Positions 33,280 to 42,170 of a stretch of DNA of 64,000 nt are shown here, one piece after another (within the stretch, counting starts at the first letter, position 1; every line of letters starts with the position of its first letter). Origin of the DNA: Undibacterium umbellatum. GTDB lineage: Bacteria > Pseudomonadota > Gammaproteobacteria > Burkholderiales > Burkholderiaceae_D. The stretch lies in the NCBI RefSeq assembly GCF_014284125.1, contig NZ_JACOFX010000023.1, positions 17,733 to 81,732 on the forward strand. The letters run 5' to 3'. The notes under the pieces were generated by a model. The model was not told where the DNA came from, did no database searches, and worked only from the letters and a program-made list of their open reading frames with translations. The translations under genes and the position numbers were made by a program.

Positions 33280-35877
33280 ATGACTACACCGATGACTACA
33301 CCGGACTCTGCTGCAACTACCGGACTTAGCACGGCAACCTCAAGTGAGCGTCTGCTGGCAATCGGCCCCAATGAACTGCCTTCGGCCCAGCCACGCAAGG
33401 TCTGGGCCATCGCCTGGGCGGTATTGACCGAACCCATGCTCTTGCTATTGATCGCCTGCGGCAGTATTTACCTTGTGTTGGGGGATGTACATGAAGCGCT
33501 GGTGCTGCTGGCCTTCGTGTTTGTCATCATAGGCATCACTTTTTATCAGGAACACAAGACCGAGCGGGCGCTGGATGCCTTGCGTGACTTGTCCAGCCCA
33601 CGTGCGCTGGTGATACGCGATGGCCAGCAGGTACGCATCGCTGGCCGTGAAGTGGTTCCTGGTGATGTGCTGGTACTGGCGGAGGGCGACAGGATTGCTG
33701 CAGATGCAATCTTATTGTCTTGCCTGAACATGACGGTGGATGAATCCCTGTTGACTGGCGAATCTGTCCCGGTCAGCAAAGCGGCACAGGAAAATTTGCC
33801 CGCCAGCATGGGCCAGGCTGGCGGTGAAGACACTCCCTTCGTCTTTTCTGGTAGCCTGGTGGTACAGGGCAAGGGACTGGCGCAGGTATTGGCAACTGGT
33901 GGCCAGACTGCGATAGGCAAGATAGGCAAGGCCCTGTCATCGGTGGATATAGAGCCGACCAGGGTACAGGTGGAAACCCGCAAGGTCGTCAAGTACGTAG
34001 CACTTTCCAGTATAGGCATGGCGGTACTGCTGGCAATATGGTACGGACTAAGTCGCCAGCTTTGGCTGGATGGGGTGCTGATAGGCCTGACCTTTGCCAT
34101 GGCCCTGATACCGGAAGAATTGCCCGTGGTATTAACCTTGTTCCTGGGTATAGGTGCCTGGCGCATGGCCAGGCAACAGGTATTGACGCGACGTGTGCCT
34201 GCCATAGAAACGCTGGGGGCGACCACCGTCTTGTGTACCGACAAGACCGGCACGCTGACGCAAAACAAAATGGAGGTGGTGCAATTATTTGCAGGACAAA
34301 AAGTCATTGATTGCCAGCAGCCCAGATCTGACTTGCCAGAAGAATTTCATGAAGTGCTGGAGTTTGCCATTCTGGCCAGCCATCGGGAACCCTTTGATCC
34401 CATGGAAGTGGCCATCCAGAATGCCGGTAAACACATGCTGAGCAAGACTGAGCATTTGCACACAGGCTGGGGGCTGGTCGATGAATATCCGCTGTCAAAG
34501 GAATTGCTGGCCATGTCCAGGGTCTGGGCATCAGAAGACCGCGAACAGTATGTCATCGCCACCAAGGGAGCACCCGAGGCAGTCGCCGATCTTTGCCATT
34601 TGCCACCTGCTGAAGTCCAGGCTTTGCTGAAGCAAGTCAACCTGATGGCTGAAAAAGGTTTGCGTGTGTTGGGTGTTGCCAAGGCAAAGTTCAAGGCTGT
34701 TAATGCGCCTATACGCTTGGAAAACACAGAAGACGCTGATCTGCCTGAGATTCAGCATGATTTTGACTTTGAACTGGTCGGTCTGATTGCCATGGCAGAC
34801 CCGATACGTGCCGGTGTGCCAGAAGCCATCCATGAATGCCAGACCGCAGGAATACGGGTAGTGATGATTACTGGCGATTATCCGGCAACCGCCAAGAATA
34901 TCGCCGCACAATGTGGTTTGCCAGTGGCAGGTGGCGTCATCACAGGCGCTGAGCTCGATGACATGGACGAAGCAGAATTACAGCGGCGCATTGCCGACGT
35001 GGCGATTTTTTGCCGCGTTGCACCGGAACAAAAACTGCGCCTGGTGAATGCCCTGAAAACGGCAGGAGAAATCGTCGCCATGACAGGCGATGGCGTGAAT
35101 GATGCGCCCGCACTCAAGGCCGCAAATATAGGAATAGCCATGGGCAAGCGCGGCACGGATGTGGCGCGTGAGTCGGCAGCACTGGTGTTGCTGGATGATG
35201 AGTTTTCATCCATCGTGACAGCAGTCAAATCAGGTCGCAGGATCTTTGATAATCTGAGAAAAACCATTTGCTTTATCGTTGCGGTCCACATCCCGGTCAT
35301 CGGCATGTCAGTCATCCCCGTCATGCTGGGCTGGCCAGTGATGCTGATGCCTGTGCATATTTTGTTTTTGCAGCTCATTATCGACCCTACCTGTTCGCTG
35401 GTATTTGAAGCTGAAGCCGAGGAAAAGGATGTCATGCGCAGGCCACCGCGCTCCACCGAGGCAACCATCTTTAACCGCAAAACCTTGTTCAAGGGTTTAC
35501 TGCAAGGCGTTGCATTGTTGCTGACCATACTGGCAATTTACTACATAGCCTTGCAACAGCAAATGACGGCAGACCAGGCGCGCACCATGGCATTCTCGGC
35601 GATGGTGATAGGTAATATAGGCCTGATCTTTATCAACCGCAGTTTATCAGCGAATATCCTGCATGCTTTGAGACTACCCAATCCGGTATTGTGGTGGGTG
35701 GTGGTAGCTGCGGTCACGGTATTGTCACTGGCCCTGTTTGTACCGGGTCTGGCAAGCCTGTTCTACTTTGCCGGAGTACCGCTGCAGCAACTGGGCTTGA
35801 GCCTGCTTGCAGCATTGCTGTGCATTACCCTGATGGCGGCCTTCAGGGTGTTTGGTATGCGGGGCAAAACAGCATAG
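33280..35877 (+). CDS. Cation-translocating P-type ATPase (P2/Ca2+-ATPase-like)
   Basis: 865-aa ion pump. Order: short cation-ATPase N-domain, first membrane helices, actuator domain with T159-G-E-S162, helix with the ion-site motif PEELPVVLTL, phosphorylation loop D321-KTGTLT, ATP-binding domain (KGAPEA), hinge TGDGVNDAPALKAANIGIAM, and six C-terminal helices. There is no heavy-metal CxxC domain and no CPC motif, so it is not a copper/cadmium P1B pump; Ca2+, Mg2+ or Na+ is more likely. The first codons are an exact tandem copy of ATGACTACACCG, giving two possible starts (33280 and 33292). It is a single gene. Confidence 0.93.
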   Translation: MTTPMTTPDSAATTGLSTATSSERLLAIGPNELPSAQPRKVWAIAWAVLTEPMLLLLIACGSIYLVLGDVHEALVLLAFVFVIIGITFYQEHKTERALDALRDLSSPRALVIRDGQQVRIAGREVVPGDVLVLAEGDRIAADAILLSCLNMTVDESLLTGESVPVSKAAQENLPASMGQAGGEDTPFVFSGSLVVQGKGLAQVLATGGQTAIGKIGKALSSVDIEPTRVQVETRKVVKYVALSSIGMAVLLAIWYGLSRQLWLDGVLIGLTFAMALIPEELPVVLTLFLGIGAWRMARQQVLTRRVPAIETLGATTVLCTDKTGTLTQNKMEVVQLFAGQKVIDCQQPRSDLPEEFHEVLEFAILASHREPFDPMEVAIQNAGKHMLSKTEHLHTGWGLVDEYPLSKELLAMSRVWASEDREQYVIATKGAPEAVADLCHLPPAEVQALLKQVNLMAEKGLRVLGVAKAKFKAVNAPIRLENTEDADLPEIQHDFDFELVGLIAMADPIRAGVPEAIHECQTAGIRVVMITGDYPATAKNIAAQCGLPVAGGVITGAELDDMDEAELQRRIADVAIFCRVAPEQKLRLVNALKTAGEIVAMTGDGVNDAPALKAANIGIAMGKRGTDVARESAALVLLDDEFSSIVTAVKSGRRIFDNLRKTICFIVAVHIPVIGMSVIPVMLGWPVMLMPVHILFLQLIIDPTCSLVFEAEAEEKDVMRRPPRSTEATIFNRKTLFKGLLQGVALLLTILAIYYIALQQQMTADQARTMAFSAMVIGNIGLIFINRSLSANILHALRLPNPVLWWVVVAAVTVLSLALFVPGLASLFYFAGVPLQQLGLSLLAALLCITLMAAFRVFGMRGKTA

Positions 35878-36061
35878 CAAAAAAAATAATAATATTTTGC
35901 GCCAAAAGCGATAATTTCCTTGGCAGTATCCCTGATGCAACCTTCAGTATTGAATAATGCTCCCTCGCGATTCTGTCTGCCGCTTTACTTGCTATTCAAA
36001 TGCCCTCACGCCATAGTCTGCGTTGCAAGATTTATTATCCGTCCACCACAAACAAAACAGC

Positions 36062-36844
36062 ATGACTATGTTTAACACTATTTGGCGAACCACTTGGTCG
36101 TCTACCCTACTATTTATCTTATTTTTTGCAACACAGATTTCACATGCACGTTATCCCCCTGTACCTGAAATGGTCATGCAGATAAACACCAGCCTGGAGG
36201 TAAACCTGAACGGGTCCACAATCAAAATCAAGGCAGATGATACCTTTGAGCGCGAATATGAATTCGACGGCTGCAAGCTGAAAAGTCATTCCAGCCCAAG
36301 AAGCTCCAGATGGTTTGGCAGTTTGGGGATTAGTGACGCAGGTTCTGAACCATTTTTTTCATTTTTCTTACCGAGCGCATGTAAGGGAATCAGCCGAACT
36401 GTAGTAGAAGAAAATCAATTGCACTTTGATGACGCGAAATTTATGTATCAATGGTTGGCAAGCAGAAAAAAAATGGCGAATGGCTCATACAATTCTGTCT
36501 GGAACAGTGAAGGCCTTTCTGTGTTCTGGCAGACAGTGCCAGGCAGAGTGCAATTAAGTGTTGATGTGGTATTAATCTGCCTGAATGGACAACCGGCAAA
36601 AAATCTGGAAGGCGCTATAGATACCGCCATCAAATGGTATCCAAACGAGCAGGCACAGACTATGCGGCACTGTAACCCTGTAGATAAAAACGTTGTCAGA
36701 GAAACCCGTCACCAAATTGAAGGATTCTGGACATCTACTGAGTTCATGTTCAAGCAATTAAGAGAGCGGGAGGAAAGCTACAAGGCAAAAAAAATACAAC
36801 AAGAAAAACAAGAAGCCGAGCGGAACATGAACAAGGCAGACTGA
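36062..36844 (+). CDS. Secreted protein of unknown function
   Basis: 260-aa protein that I do not recognise. A signal peptide is clear (TLLFILFFATQISHARYP). The mature part has four or more Cys (DGCKLKS, PSACKGIS, VLICLNG, MRHCNP), which suggests disulfide bonding in the periplasm. The last 35 residues are a charged helix (QLREREESYKAKKIQQEKQ) likely to be coiled coil. The coding sequence looks more A+T-rich than its neighbours, which may mark a lineage-specific or transferred gene. ATG 36062 is chosen to expose the signal peptide. It stands alone between the ATPase and the PilZ gene. Confidence 0.75.
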   Translation: MTMFNTIWRTTWSSTLLFILFFATQISHARYPPVPEMVMQINTSLEVNLNGSTIKIKADDTFEREYEFDGCKLKSHSSPRSSRWFGSLGISDAGSEPFFSFFLPSACKGISRTVVEENQLHFDDAKFMYQWLASRKKMANGSYNSVWNSEGLSVFWQTVPGRVQLSVDVVLICLNGQPAKNLEGAIDTAIKWYPNEQAQTMRHCNPVDKNVVRETRHQIEGFWTSTEFMFKQLREREESYKAKKIQQEKQEAERNMNKAD

Positions 36845-36868
36845 ATCAATTAGCCATATATCTCGGTC

Positions 36869-36890
36869 CGCCAGCAACATAAAGCTGGCG
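36869..36890. repeat. Hairpin between convergent genes
   Basis: CGCCAGC (36869-36875) pairs with GCTGGCG (36884-36890) across AACATAAA. It lies between the secreted-protein gene and the convergent PilZ gene. There is no U-tract on either side. Its core resembles the hairpin at 15047-15074. Confidence 0.45.
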
Positions 36891-36917
36891 CACGAGGCGG
36901 CCCTGGCACTGCTTAAC

Positions 36918-37649
36918 TTACTTGGGCAACAATTTGCGCCGCTCATACTCAAGCTGATTGATATGCCTTTGTATGGCGACATCCATCTCATGTGGCAGCT
37001 TATGAAAACTGATGCCTATGCGGTATTTGCCCTGTTTGCTTTTTTCTATCTGGCTGACATGACGCACCATACCTTCGCAGCGCACTACATTGCGTATGCC
37101 TAGCACAATGTGTAATTTGGCGATGCGGTCCTGCACTCTGATTTGCGGCGGGCCGGAAACCTGAACACTCAAGCCGCCCACACATAAATCATAGATGGGC
37201 CAATAAGCCAGGGTTTCAGCCTGGTCGTTATATAACCGGACCTTGAGCGGATCGACGATGGGTAATTGATTGCGGAAATATTCGCGGCGCTGCATTCGAA
37301 TAACCCGTGGTGGAATCGGCACCCAAAAGGCATCCTGATCGCCCCAGGTGAAGCGCTGCGGATCAAGCCCGCTGAATTGCACCCGTATGCCATCAGGCAA
37401 AGCCTGGAACACGCAGGAACTGGCTTTCTCCAGCAGTTTGTTGGCGCGGGCATCGCCACCTATATCAAACACCAGGCCATCATCGCGGGCAGAAAGTATC
37501 AAGGTGACGATAAATTCACGGCCCTCATTAAAATACACCGTAACCGGCTCACGCCTGTGCACAAGATCATTCAATATGCCCAGGATTTCTCTCTGACCAA
37601 GCAGGAAAAATTTGTCTTCTATTTGTTCATTGCTTAATGATGCAGACAT
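36918..37649 (-). CDS. YcgR-like PilZ-domain flagellar brake protein
   Basis: 243-aa protein with an N-terminal YcgR-type domain (about 15-115) and a C-terminal PilZ domain (about 120-235). In other bacteria YcgR binds c-di-GMP and slows the flagellar motor. The first binding motif RxxxR is present (RREYFR). The second, normally D/N-x-S-x-x-G, reads DLCVGG, with Cys in place of Ser. Two near-identical positions upstream (RMQRREYFR) also fit the family. The start has AGGG 8 nt upstream. No flagellar gene is nearby. Ligand binding is likely but not certain because of the Ser-to-Cys change. Confidence 0.88.
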   Translation of the reverse strand: MSASLSNEQIEDKFFLLGQREILGILNDLVHRREPVTVYFNEGREFIVTLILSARDDGLVFDIGGDARANKLLEKASSCVFQALPDGIRVQFSGLDPQRFTWGDQDAFWVPIPPRVIRMQRREYFRNQLPIVDPLKVRLYNDQAETLAYWPIYDLCVGGLSVQVSGPPQIRVQDRIAKLHIVLGIRNVVRCEGMVRHVSQIEKSKQGKYRIGISFHKLPHEMDVAIQRHINQLEYERRKLLPK

Positions 37650-37854
37650 CCAGCTACCCTTTTTATCTACTTTTTCTGAAAAATAGACTGCTTATTGCTT
37701 GAGGTCAATAGAAGAATATCGGCAGTGCCAGAGTAGCTAAGGATCAGTTGTTTTTTTGGCTTTACCAGGCAACATTCTGAGAATAGCACTTCATCAACAA
37801 GGACGGCTGGTTTATCGCATAATGCCTGTTCGAAGCATCCATCAACATCAATCA

Positions 37855-38385
37855 ATGAAAATACTTGCGATTTGTGGCAGCTTGCGCGCAGCCTCTCTGA
37901 ATGCCATGCTGATACGCGCCCTGATACGCCTGGCACCTGCCGATATCAAGATAACCGCCTATGCCGGCATGGCGACACTGCCTTTATTTAATCCCGACCT
38001 GGATTTGACACCACCCATTTGCGTGCTGGATTTGAAAGCCCAGATTGCGGCGACTGATGTCGTGCTGATTGCCAGCCCGGAATACGCTCATGGTGTCACT
38101 GGCGTCATCAAGAATGCCCTGGACTGGACAGTCAGCTCCGATGTGTTTGTCAACAAAGCGGTGGTGGTGTTGAATGCCTCGCCCAGAGCCACGCATGCAG
38201 ATGCCGCGTTGCGGGAAATACTCAGCGTGATGTCAGCCAGGATACTGGAAACGGCATCGGTGACAGTGCCGCTCATAGGAGCGGGCCTGGACGAGGATGG
38301 CGTAGTCGGCCATCCTGAAATTGCAAGCATCTTGAAAGCTGCGCTGGAAAATGGTAAAGCTGAGTGGAAAAGCCAGCAATACTAG
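37855..38385 (+). CDS. NAD(P)H-dependent FMN reductase (flavodoxin-like)
   Basis: 176-aa flavoprotein. The FMN phosphate loop ICGSLRAASLNAML at the N-terminus and the SPEYAHGVTGVIKNALDWT segment are hallmarks of the NADPH-dependent FMN reductase family (SsuE, chromate and quinone reductases). The substrate is unknown. ATG 37855 gives the family start MKILAICGS. Its TAG stop lies inside the CTAG at the left end of a MITE-like element. Before that insertion the gene would have overlapped the convergent thioredoxin-like gene by 4 nt. Confidence 0.9.
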   Translation: MKILAICGSLRAASLNAMLIRALIRLAPADIKITAYAGMATLPLFNPDLDLTPPICVLDLKAQIAATDVVLIASPEYAHGVTGVIKNALDWTVSSDVFVNKAVVVLNASPRATHADAALREILSVMSARILETASVTVPLIGAGLDEDGVVGHPEIASILKAALENGKAEWKSQQY

Positions 38386-38662
38386 AACTCATTTCATCAA
38401 TAGGGTGAGATGCGTTTGCCTCATAACGTGGGCTGGCAAGACGGACGAGGCAGTCAATAGCTTTGCCTATTGACAACGAGTCCAACGCAGTCCAGCGTGC
38501 GTTATGGGGCAAACCCTTCGGGAACTGACGATTTGGGCGCATTGCAGCGCGTAGTGTTTCACCCCTCCCTCGCTAAGGCACCAGCCTTAGCGAGGGTCAC
38601 GCCTTGCTCTGCATCCCAAATCGTCTTGTTCGCACTCATCCTATTGATGAAATGAGTTCTAG
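38382..38662. mobile_element. MITE-like element with perfect 23-bp outer inverted repeats
   Basis: The 281-bp interval has perfect 23-bp inverted ends (38382-38404 and 38640-38662, beginning CTAGAACTCATTTC), with similarity continuing to about 32 bp. CTAG is present at both tips and may be a 4-bp target duplication. Inside are nested hairpins: 38414-38428 with 38500-38514, GTCAATAG (38453) with CTATTGAC (38467), an 11-bp pair (38527 with 38615) and a perfect 13-bp pair around loop ACCA (38567-38596). No protein is encoded. The stops of both flanking convergent genes are supplied by the CTAG copies. An IS5-type origin is possible but unproven. Confidence 0.85.
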
Positions 38663-39180
38663 GTAGCTAAAGCTTGCTCCAGCAAAGTATGCAGCTCTGA
38701 AAAAGATGGCTCACCGATATAGCGCTTCAGGATATTGCCTTGCTTGTCGATGACATAAGTGGTTGGCGTCAATTTGACATCGCCGAATGACTTCGCCAGT
38801 TTGCCCTGCAAATCCAGCGCGACATGGAAAGGCAGTTTGCGGGTTTCTGCGTAATTGAGCACATAATTCGGTGGATCATAGCTCATGGCAACGGCCACAA
38901 ATTCCAGGCCCTGTTTATGATATTTATTATAGGTTTCTACCATCTTGGGCATTTCTGCCACACAGGTGGTGCAAGAAGTAGCCCAGAAATTCACCATGAG
39001 TACTTTGCCACGCAAGCTCTGTGACGAAATTTTTTCCCCCTTGAGATTGGTGAAACTGACATCGGGCATGGGAGTCTTGGCGCGATAGGTCACAAAGAAT
39101 GTCACCGCCAGTGCGATCAGCGCCAGCGAGGCGATGACTGAAAATATGGCAAATTTACGGGGCGAAGAAGGAGCCAGCAT
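38659..39180 (-). CDS. Membrane-anchored TlpA/ResA-like thiol-disulfide oxidoreductase
   Basis: 173-aa protein with an N-terminal membrane anchor (about 10-32) and a periplasmic thioredoxin fold. The active site is C70-T-T-C73 in FWATSCTTCVAEMP, and the cis-Pro loop is TPTTYVID. This family reduces disulfides during cytochrome c maturation or acts in redox defence. The start is supported by GGA 6 nt upstream. Its TAG stop comes from the CTAG at the right end of the MITE-like element. A second TlpA-type gene lies 3.5 kb further on (42171-42713). Confidence 0.9.
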   Translation of the reverse strand: MLAPSSPRKFAIFSVIASLALIALAVTFFVTYRAKTPMPDVSFTNLKGEKISSQSLRGKVLMVNFWATSCTTCVAEMPKMVETYNKYHKQGLEFVAVAMSYDPPNYVLNYAETRKLPFHVALDLQGKLAKSFGDVKLTPTTYVIDKQGNILKRYIGEPSFSELHTLLEQALAT

Positions 39181-39288
39181 ACTTATTCCAAAATGAGTGT
39201 TTCGTCTGCCACTATTATACGGCGTTGAGATATCCCTGCCTGAGTAGTCTGAATATCGCGGCTTTGTGCCAGGTCAAGCCTGGCAAAT

Positions 39289-39738
39289 TCAGTAGACGAC
39301 GGGGACACTGATGGTTTTACCGGCCACATGGGTAGTCAGGACTATTGCCGTCGAGGTCGAACCAAAAGCATTGAGTTCATTAATAATGCGTTGCAAATGT
39401 TCAACGTCAGTGGCCAGTACGCGCATCACGGCACCATCTTCGCCGGTGACGGTATAGCAATCAATGATTTCAGGGCAGTTGGCGACATACTGGGCATAAG
39501 GCCGCCCCTGTTGTGTCGAGAGCCTGATCATGGCGGTGATTTGATAACCGAGTGCCCTGGGATTAATATCGGCACGATAGGCGCGTATCACCTGGGCAGC
39601 CTCCAGACGCTTGATGCGCTCTGACACAGCGGGCTGGCTAAGATGTACCTGGCGGCCTATCTCGGCATGCGACATGCGGGCATCCTGTTGCAATAATTGC
39701 AGGATTTTTTGATCAAACTGGTCGAGTTTATGATTCAT
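39289..39738 (-). CDS. Lrp/AsnC-family transcriptional regulator
   Basis: 149-aa regulator. The N-terminal helix-turn-helix reads LDQFDQKILQLLQQDARMSHAEIGRQVHLSQPAVSERIKRLE (given as the standard AsnC-type pattern), and the C-terminal RAM domain spans about 65-145 (TGEDGAVMRVLATDVEHLQRII). Such proteins sense amino acids. ATG 39738 is chosen over upstream in-frame starts. It is divergent from lysA with 134 nt between, which points to control of lysine or diaminopimelate metabolism; that link is inference. Confidence 0.92.
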   Translation of the reverse strand: MNHKLDQFDQKILQLLQQDARMSHAEIGRQVHLSQPAVSERIKRLEAAQVIRAYRADINPRALGYQITAMIRLSTQQGRPYAQYVANCPEIIDCYTVTGEDGAVMRVLATDVEHLQRIINELNAFGSTSTAIVLTTHVAGKTISVPVVY

Positions 39739-39784
39739 AAGCATTTGACGTAGATTTCCAATCAAAGCCTTGGTCGATGAGGTA

Positions 39785-39843
39785 ATTCCCTATGGAATCC
39801 CATTCAAACCATGACTTGCACTTGTTAAAGTAGAGCTTACACT
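39785..39843 (+). promoter_or_regulatory. lysA promoter with upstream palindrome
   Basis: ATTCC-CTAT-GGAAT (39785-39798) is a perfect short palindrome. Downstream, TTGCAC (39816-39821), 16 nt and TACACT (39838-39843) make a plausible promoter for lysA. The palindrome would be a suitable site for the divergent Lrp-type regulator. Both assignments are inferred. Confidence 0.45.
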
Positions 39844-39872
39844 AAACCTCAGGATGCCCTGGAAAAATTGCC

Positions 39873-41120
39873 ATGACAACGACTATCACAGCCAACCAGC
39901 TTGCCCATATTGCCAGCGAATTCGATACACCATGCTGGGCCTATGACGCTTCCATCATAAGAGCGCAGATTGCCCGCCTGCGACAATTTGATGTCATTCG
40001 CTTTGCCCAGAAGGCATCCAGCAATATCCATTTGCTGCGTCTGATGCGAGAAGAAGGCGTGATGGTGGATTCAGTATCTCTCGGTGAAGTGGAGCGTGCG
40101 CTGGCCGCAGGTTATGCCAGCCAGGCTGAACATGGTGACCATGCGCCTATCGTGTTCACTGCGGATTTGCTGGACCGTGCAACACTGAAGCGCGTGGTGG
40201 AATTGAATATCCCGGTGAATTGCGGGTCACCGCAAATGCTGGAGCAACTGGGGAAGGCCCATCCCGGCCACGCTGTGTGGCTGCGCATCAACCCTGGCTT
40301 TGGTCATGGCCACAGCCGCAAGACCAATACTGGTGGCGAGCAAAGCAAGCATGGTATCTGGCATGAAGAATTGCAAAACGCATTGGCTATCATCGATCAG
40401 TATGATTTGACGCTGGTCGGCCTGCACATGCACATAGGTTCTGGTGTTGATTACGATCATCTGCAAAGCGTTTGCGATGCAATGATAGAACAGGTGAAAA
40501 TCTGCAAGCGTGACTTGCAGGCGATTTCCATCGGTGGTGGCTTGTCCATCCCCTACCGTGGCGACGAACCTGCGGTGGATACTGAGCATTATTTTGAAAT
40601 CTGGGACAAGGCCAGAAAAGAAATCGAAACCTTGCTGGGACACAAAATCAGCATGGAGATAGAACCTGGCCGTTTCCTGGTGGCGCAATCCGGTATCTTG
40701 ATTTCTGAATTGCGTGCGCAAAAACAGGTGGGCAGCAATTTCTTTGCGCTGGTTGATGCTGGCTTCAATGACCTGGTACGCCCTTCAATGTATGGCAGCT
40801 TTCACCGCATTACTTGCCATGCGGCTGATGGCACTGCCCGCACTGCAGCTTTGCGTCCTACCGTAGTGGCCGGGCCTTTGTGCGAATCTGGCGATGTGTT
40901 CACGCAAGAAGACGGCGGCGTGGTCACGACCCAGGACTTGCCAGCTTGCGAGATTGGGGACCTGTTCGTCTTCCATGATGCCGGTGCTTATGGCGCCAGC
41001 ATGTCGTCAAACTACAATTCCCGCCCGCTGATACCTGAGGTATTGGTCGATGGTGAGCAGATCAAACAAATTCGCCGCCGCCAGACTGTACAGGAATTGA
41101 TTGCGCTGGAAAACGTCTAA
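39873..41120 (+). CDS. lysA: Diaminopimelate decarboxylase (fold-type III PLP enzyme)
   Basis: 415-aa enzyme that converts meso-diaminopimelate to L-lysine. The PLP lysine is K47 in FAQKASSN, the glycine-rich phosphate site is ISIGGGLSIPY, the substrate motifs EPGRFLVA and DAGFNDLVRPSMYG are present, and the active-site Cys lies in CESGDVF. A diaminopimelate specificity fits better than ornithine or arginine, and the length is normal. GGA lies 9 nt before the ATG. It is divergent from an Lrp-type gene and convergent, 4 nt apart, with a solute-binding protein gene. Confidence 0.92.
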   Translation: MTTTITANQLAHIASEFDTPCWAYDASIIRAQIARLRQFDVIRFAQKASSNIHLLRLMREEGVMVDSVSLGEVERALAAGYASQAEHGDHAPIVFTADLLDRATLKRVVELNIPVNCGSPQMLEQLGKAHPGHAVWLRINPGFGHGHSRKTNTGGEQSKHGIWHEELQNALAIIDQYDLTLVGLHMHIGSGVDYDHLQSVCDAMIEQVKICKRDLQAISIGGGLSIPYRGDEPAVDTEHYFEIWDKARKEIETLLGHKISMEIEPGRFLVAQSGILISELRAQKQVGSNFFALVDAGFNDLVRPSMYGSFHRITCHAADGTARTAALRPTVVAGPLCESGDVFTQEDGGVVTTQDLPACEIGDLFVFHDAGAYGASMSSNYNSRPLIPEVLVDGEQIKQIRRRQTVQELIALENV

Positions 41121-41124
41121 GCTC

Positions 41125-41916
41125 TTATTGACGCAGTTCTTCCAAAAGCCCGGCCTTCCTGGCCTTGAGGATGGCTACATTCAGTTTGTCAATGATGCCG
41201 TCATCCTTGTCTGCTCTAACCGCAAAATGAATGGTGTCTATCAGCAGCGGCTTGGGCAAGACCGTCAGGCGTACATCAGCAAAAGGTGAACTGCTACCTT
41301 CATTTTCATCCCGCAGGGTCTGCAATTTGTTTTCGAGAAAATGCGGGTCTTTATTCACAGAACCAAATAAGCCCGCATCCATGCGACGGAACAAAAGTTT
41401 ATAGATACGTGACAAGGGTGCGTAATTATCGACCTCGACCTTGAAGAGATTGTCTTTCATGGCGTCGAAGCGGTCACCATAGCTGAAGCCACGTGGTATG
41501 CCTATGGTCTTACCTTTGAGGTCTACCATGCTATTGAAGCGGAACTGCGCATCGCTCCTGGTGACCAGGAACATGTACTTTGATTGTATGGGCAGAGAAA
41601 AGCGGAAGATTTTTTCGCGCTCTTTGGTCTTGCTGACGCCGTATAAAACGCCCTCACCATTTTCTGCAGCCTGCATGGCGCGTGGCCAGGGGCTACGTTG
41701 CTGTTGTATCTGCAGATTTTCTTCACGTTCGATGAACTCGAATAACTTCTCTGCCAGCTTCAGTGGGAAGGGCTGACCGCGCTGATCTATAGGATCTGCT
41801 GTCAGCATGACGATATCCTTGGCATGCGCCGCTTGGACACTCATTCCAGAGGCCAGAACGAGTAAAGTCAATAGCGATGTCAGCCCCAAAACCGGGGCTA
41901 GCTTGCACAAGCGCAT
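41125..41916 (-). CDS. Periplasmic amino-acid-type solute-binding protein, orphan
   Basis: 263-aa secreted protein with a signal peptide (TSLLTLLVLASGMSVQAAHA) and a type II periplasmic binding fold of the SBP_bac_3 class. The sequence PWPRAMQAAENGEGVLYGVSKT and LKGKTIGIPRGFSYG is typical of the divergent subgroup without transporter partners. No permease or ATPase gene is adjacent, so it may act as a receptor or with a remote transporter. The ligand is unknown. GGTGAAG lies 4 nt before the start. It is convergent with lysA. Confidence 0.85.
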   Translation of the reverse strand: MRLCKLAPVLGLTSLLTLLVLASGMSVQAAHAKDIVMLTADPIDQRGQPFPLKLAEKLFEFIEREENLQIQQQRSPWPRAMQAAENGEGVLYGVSKTKEREKIFRFSLPIQSKYMFLVTRSDAQFRFNSMVDLKGKTIGIPRGFSYGDRFDAMKDNLFKVEVDNYAPLSRIYKLLFRRMDAGLFGSVNKDPHFLENKLQTLRDENEGSSSPFADVRLTVLPKPLLIDTIHFAVRADKDDGIIDKLNVAILKARKAGLLEELRQ

Positions 41917-42170
41917 TTGACTTCACCAAGACCTTTCATACAAAAACTCTCAAAAGCTGCAGACAAAACTGATCTGGCGCATGGCCTGGAACAGGGCTTA
42001 CTCATGGAGAGCAAGCCACGCAAGTAGGAAAACTAATTTATTTCTCACTTACGAAACTTGTCATATAGTAACGTCAATATAGCAATACGGCAAGTTTGAC
42101 AACAAATTCTTACAATAAATATCTGTCATGCCGCATGGCAAATTGCTGGCGAGGGTATTGCTTTGAATGA

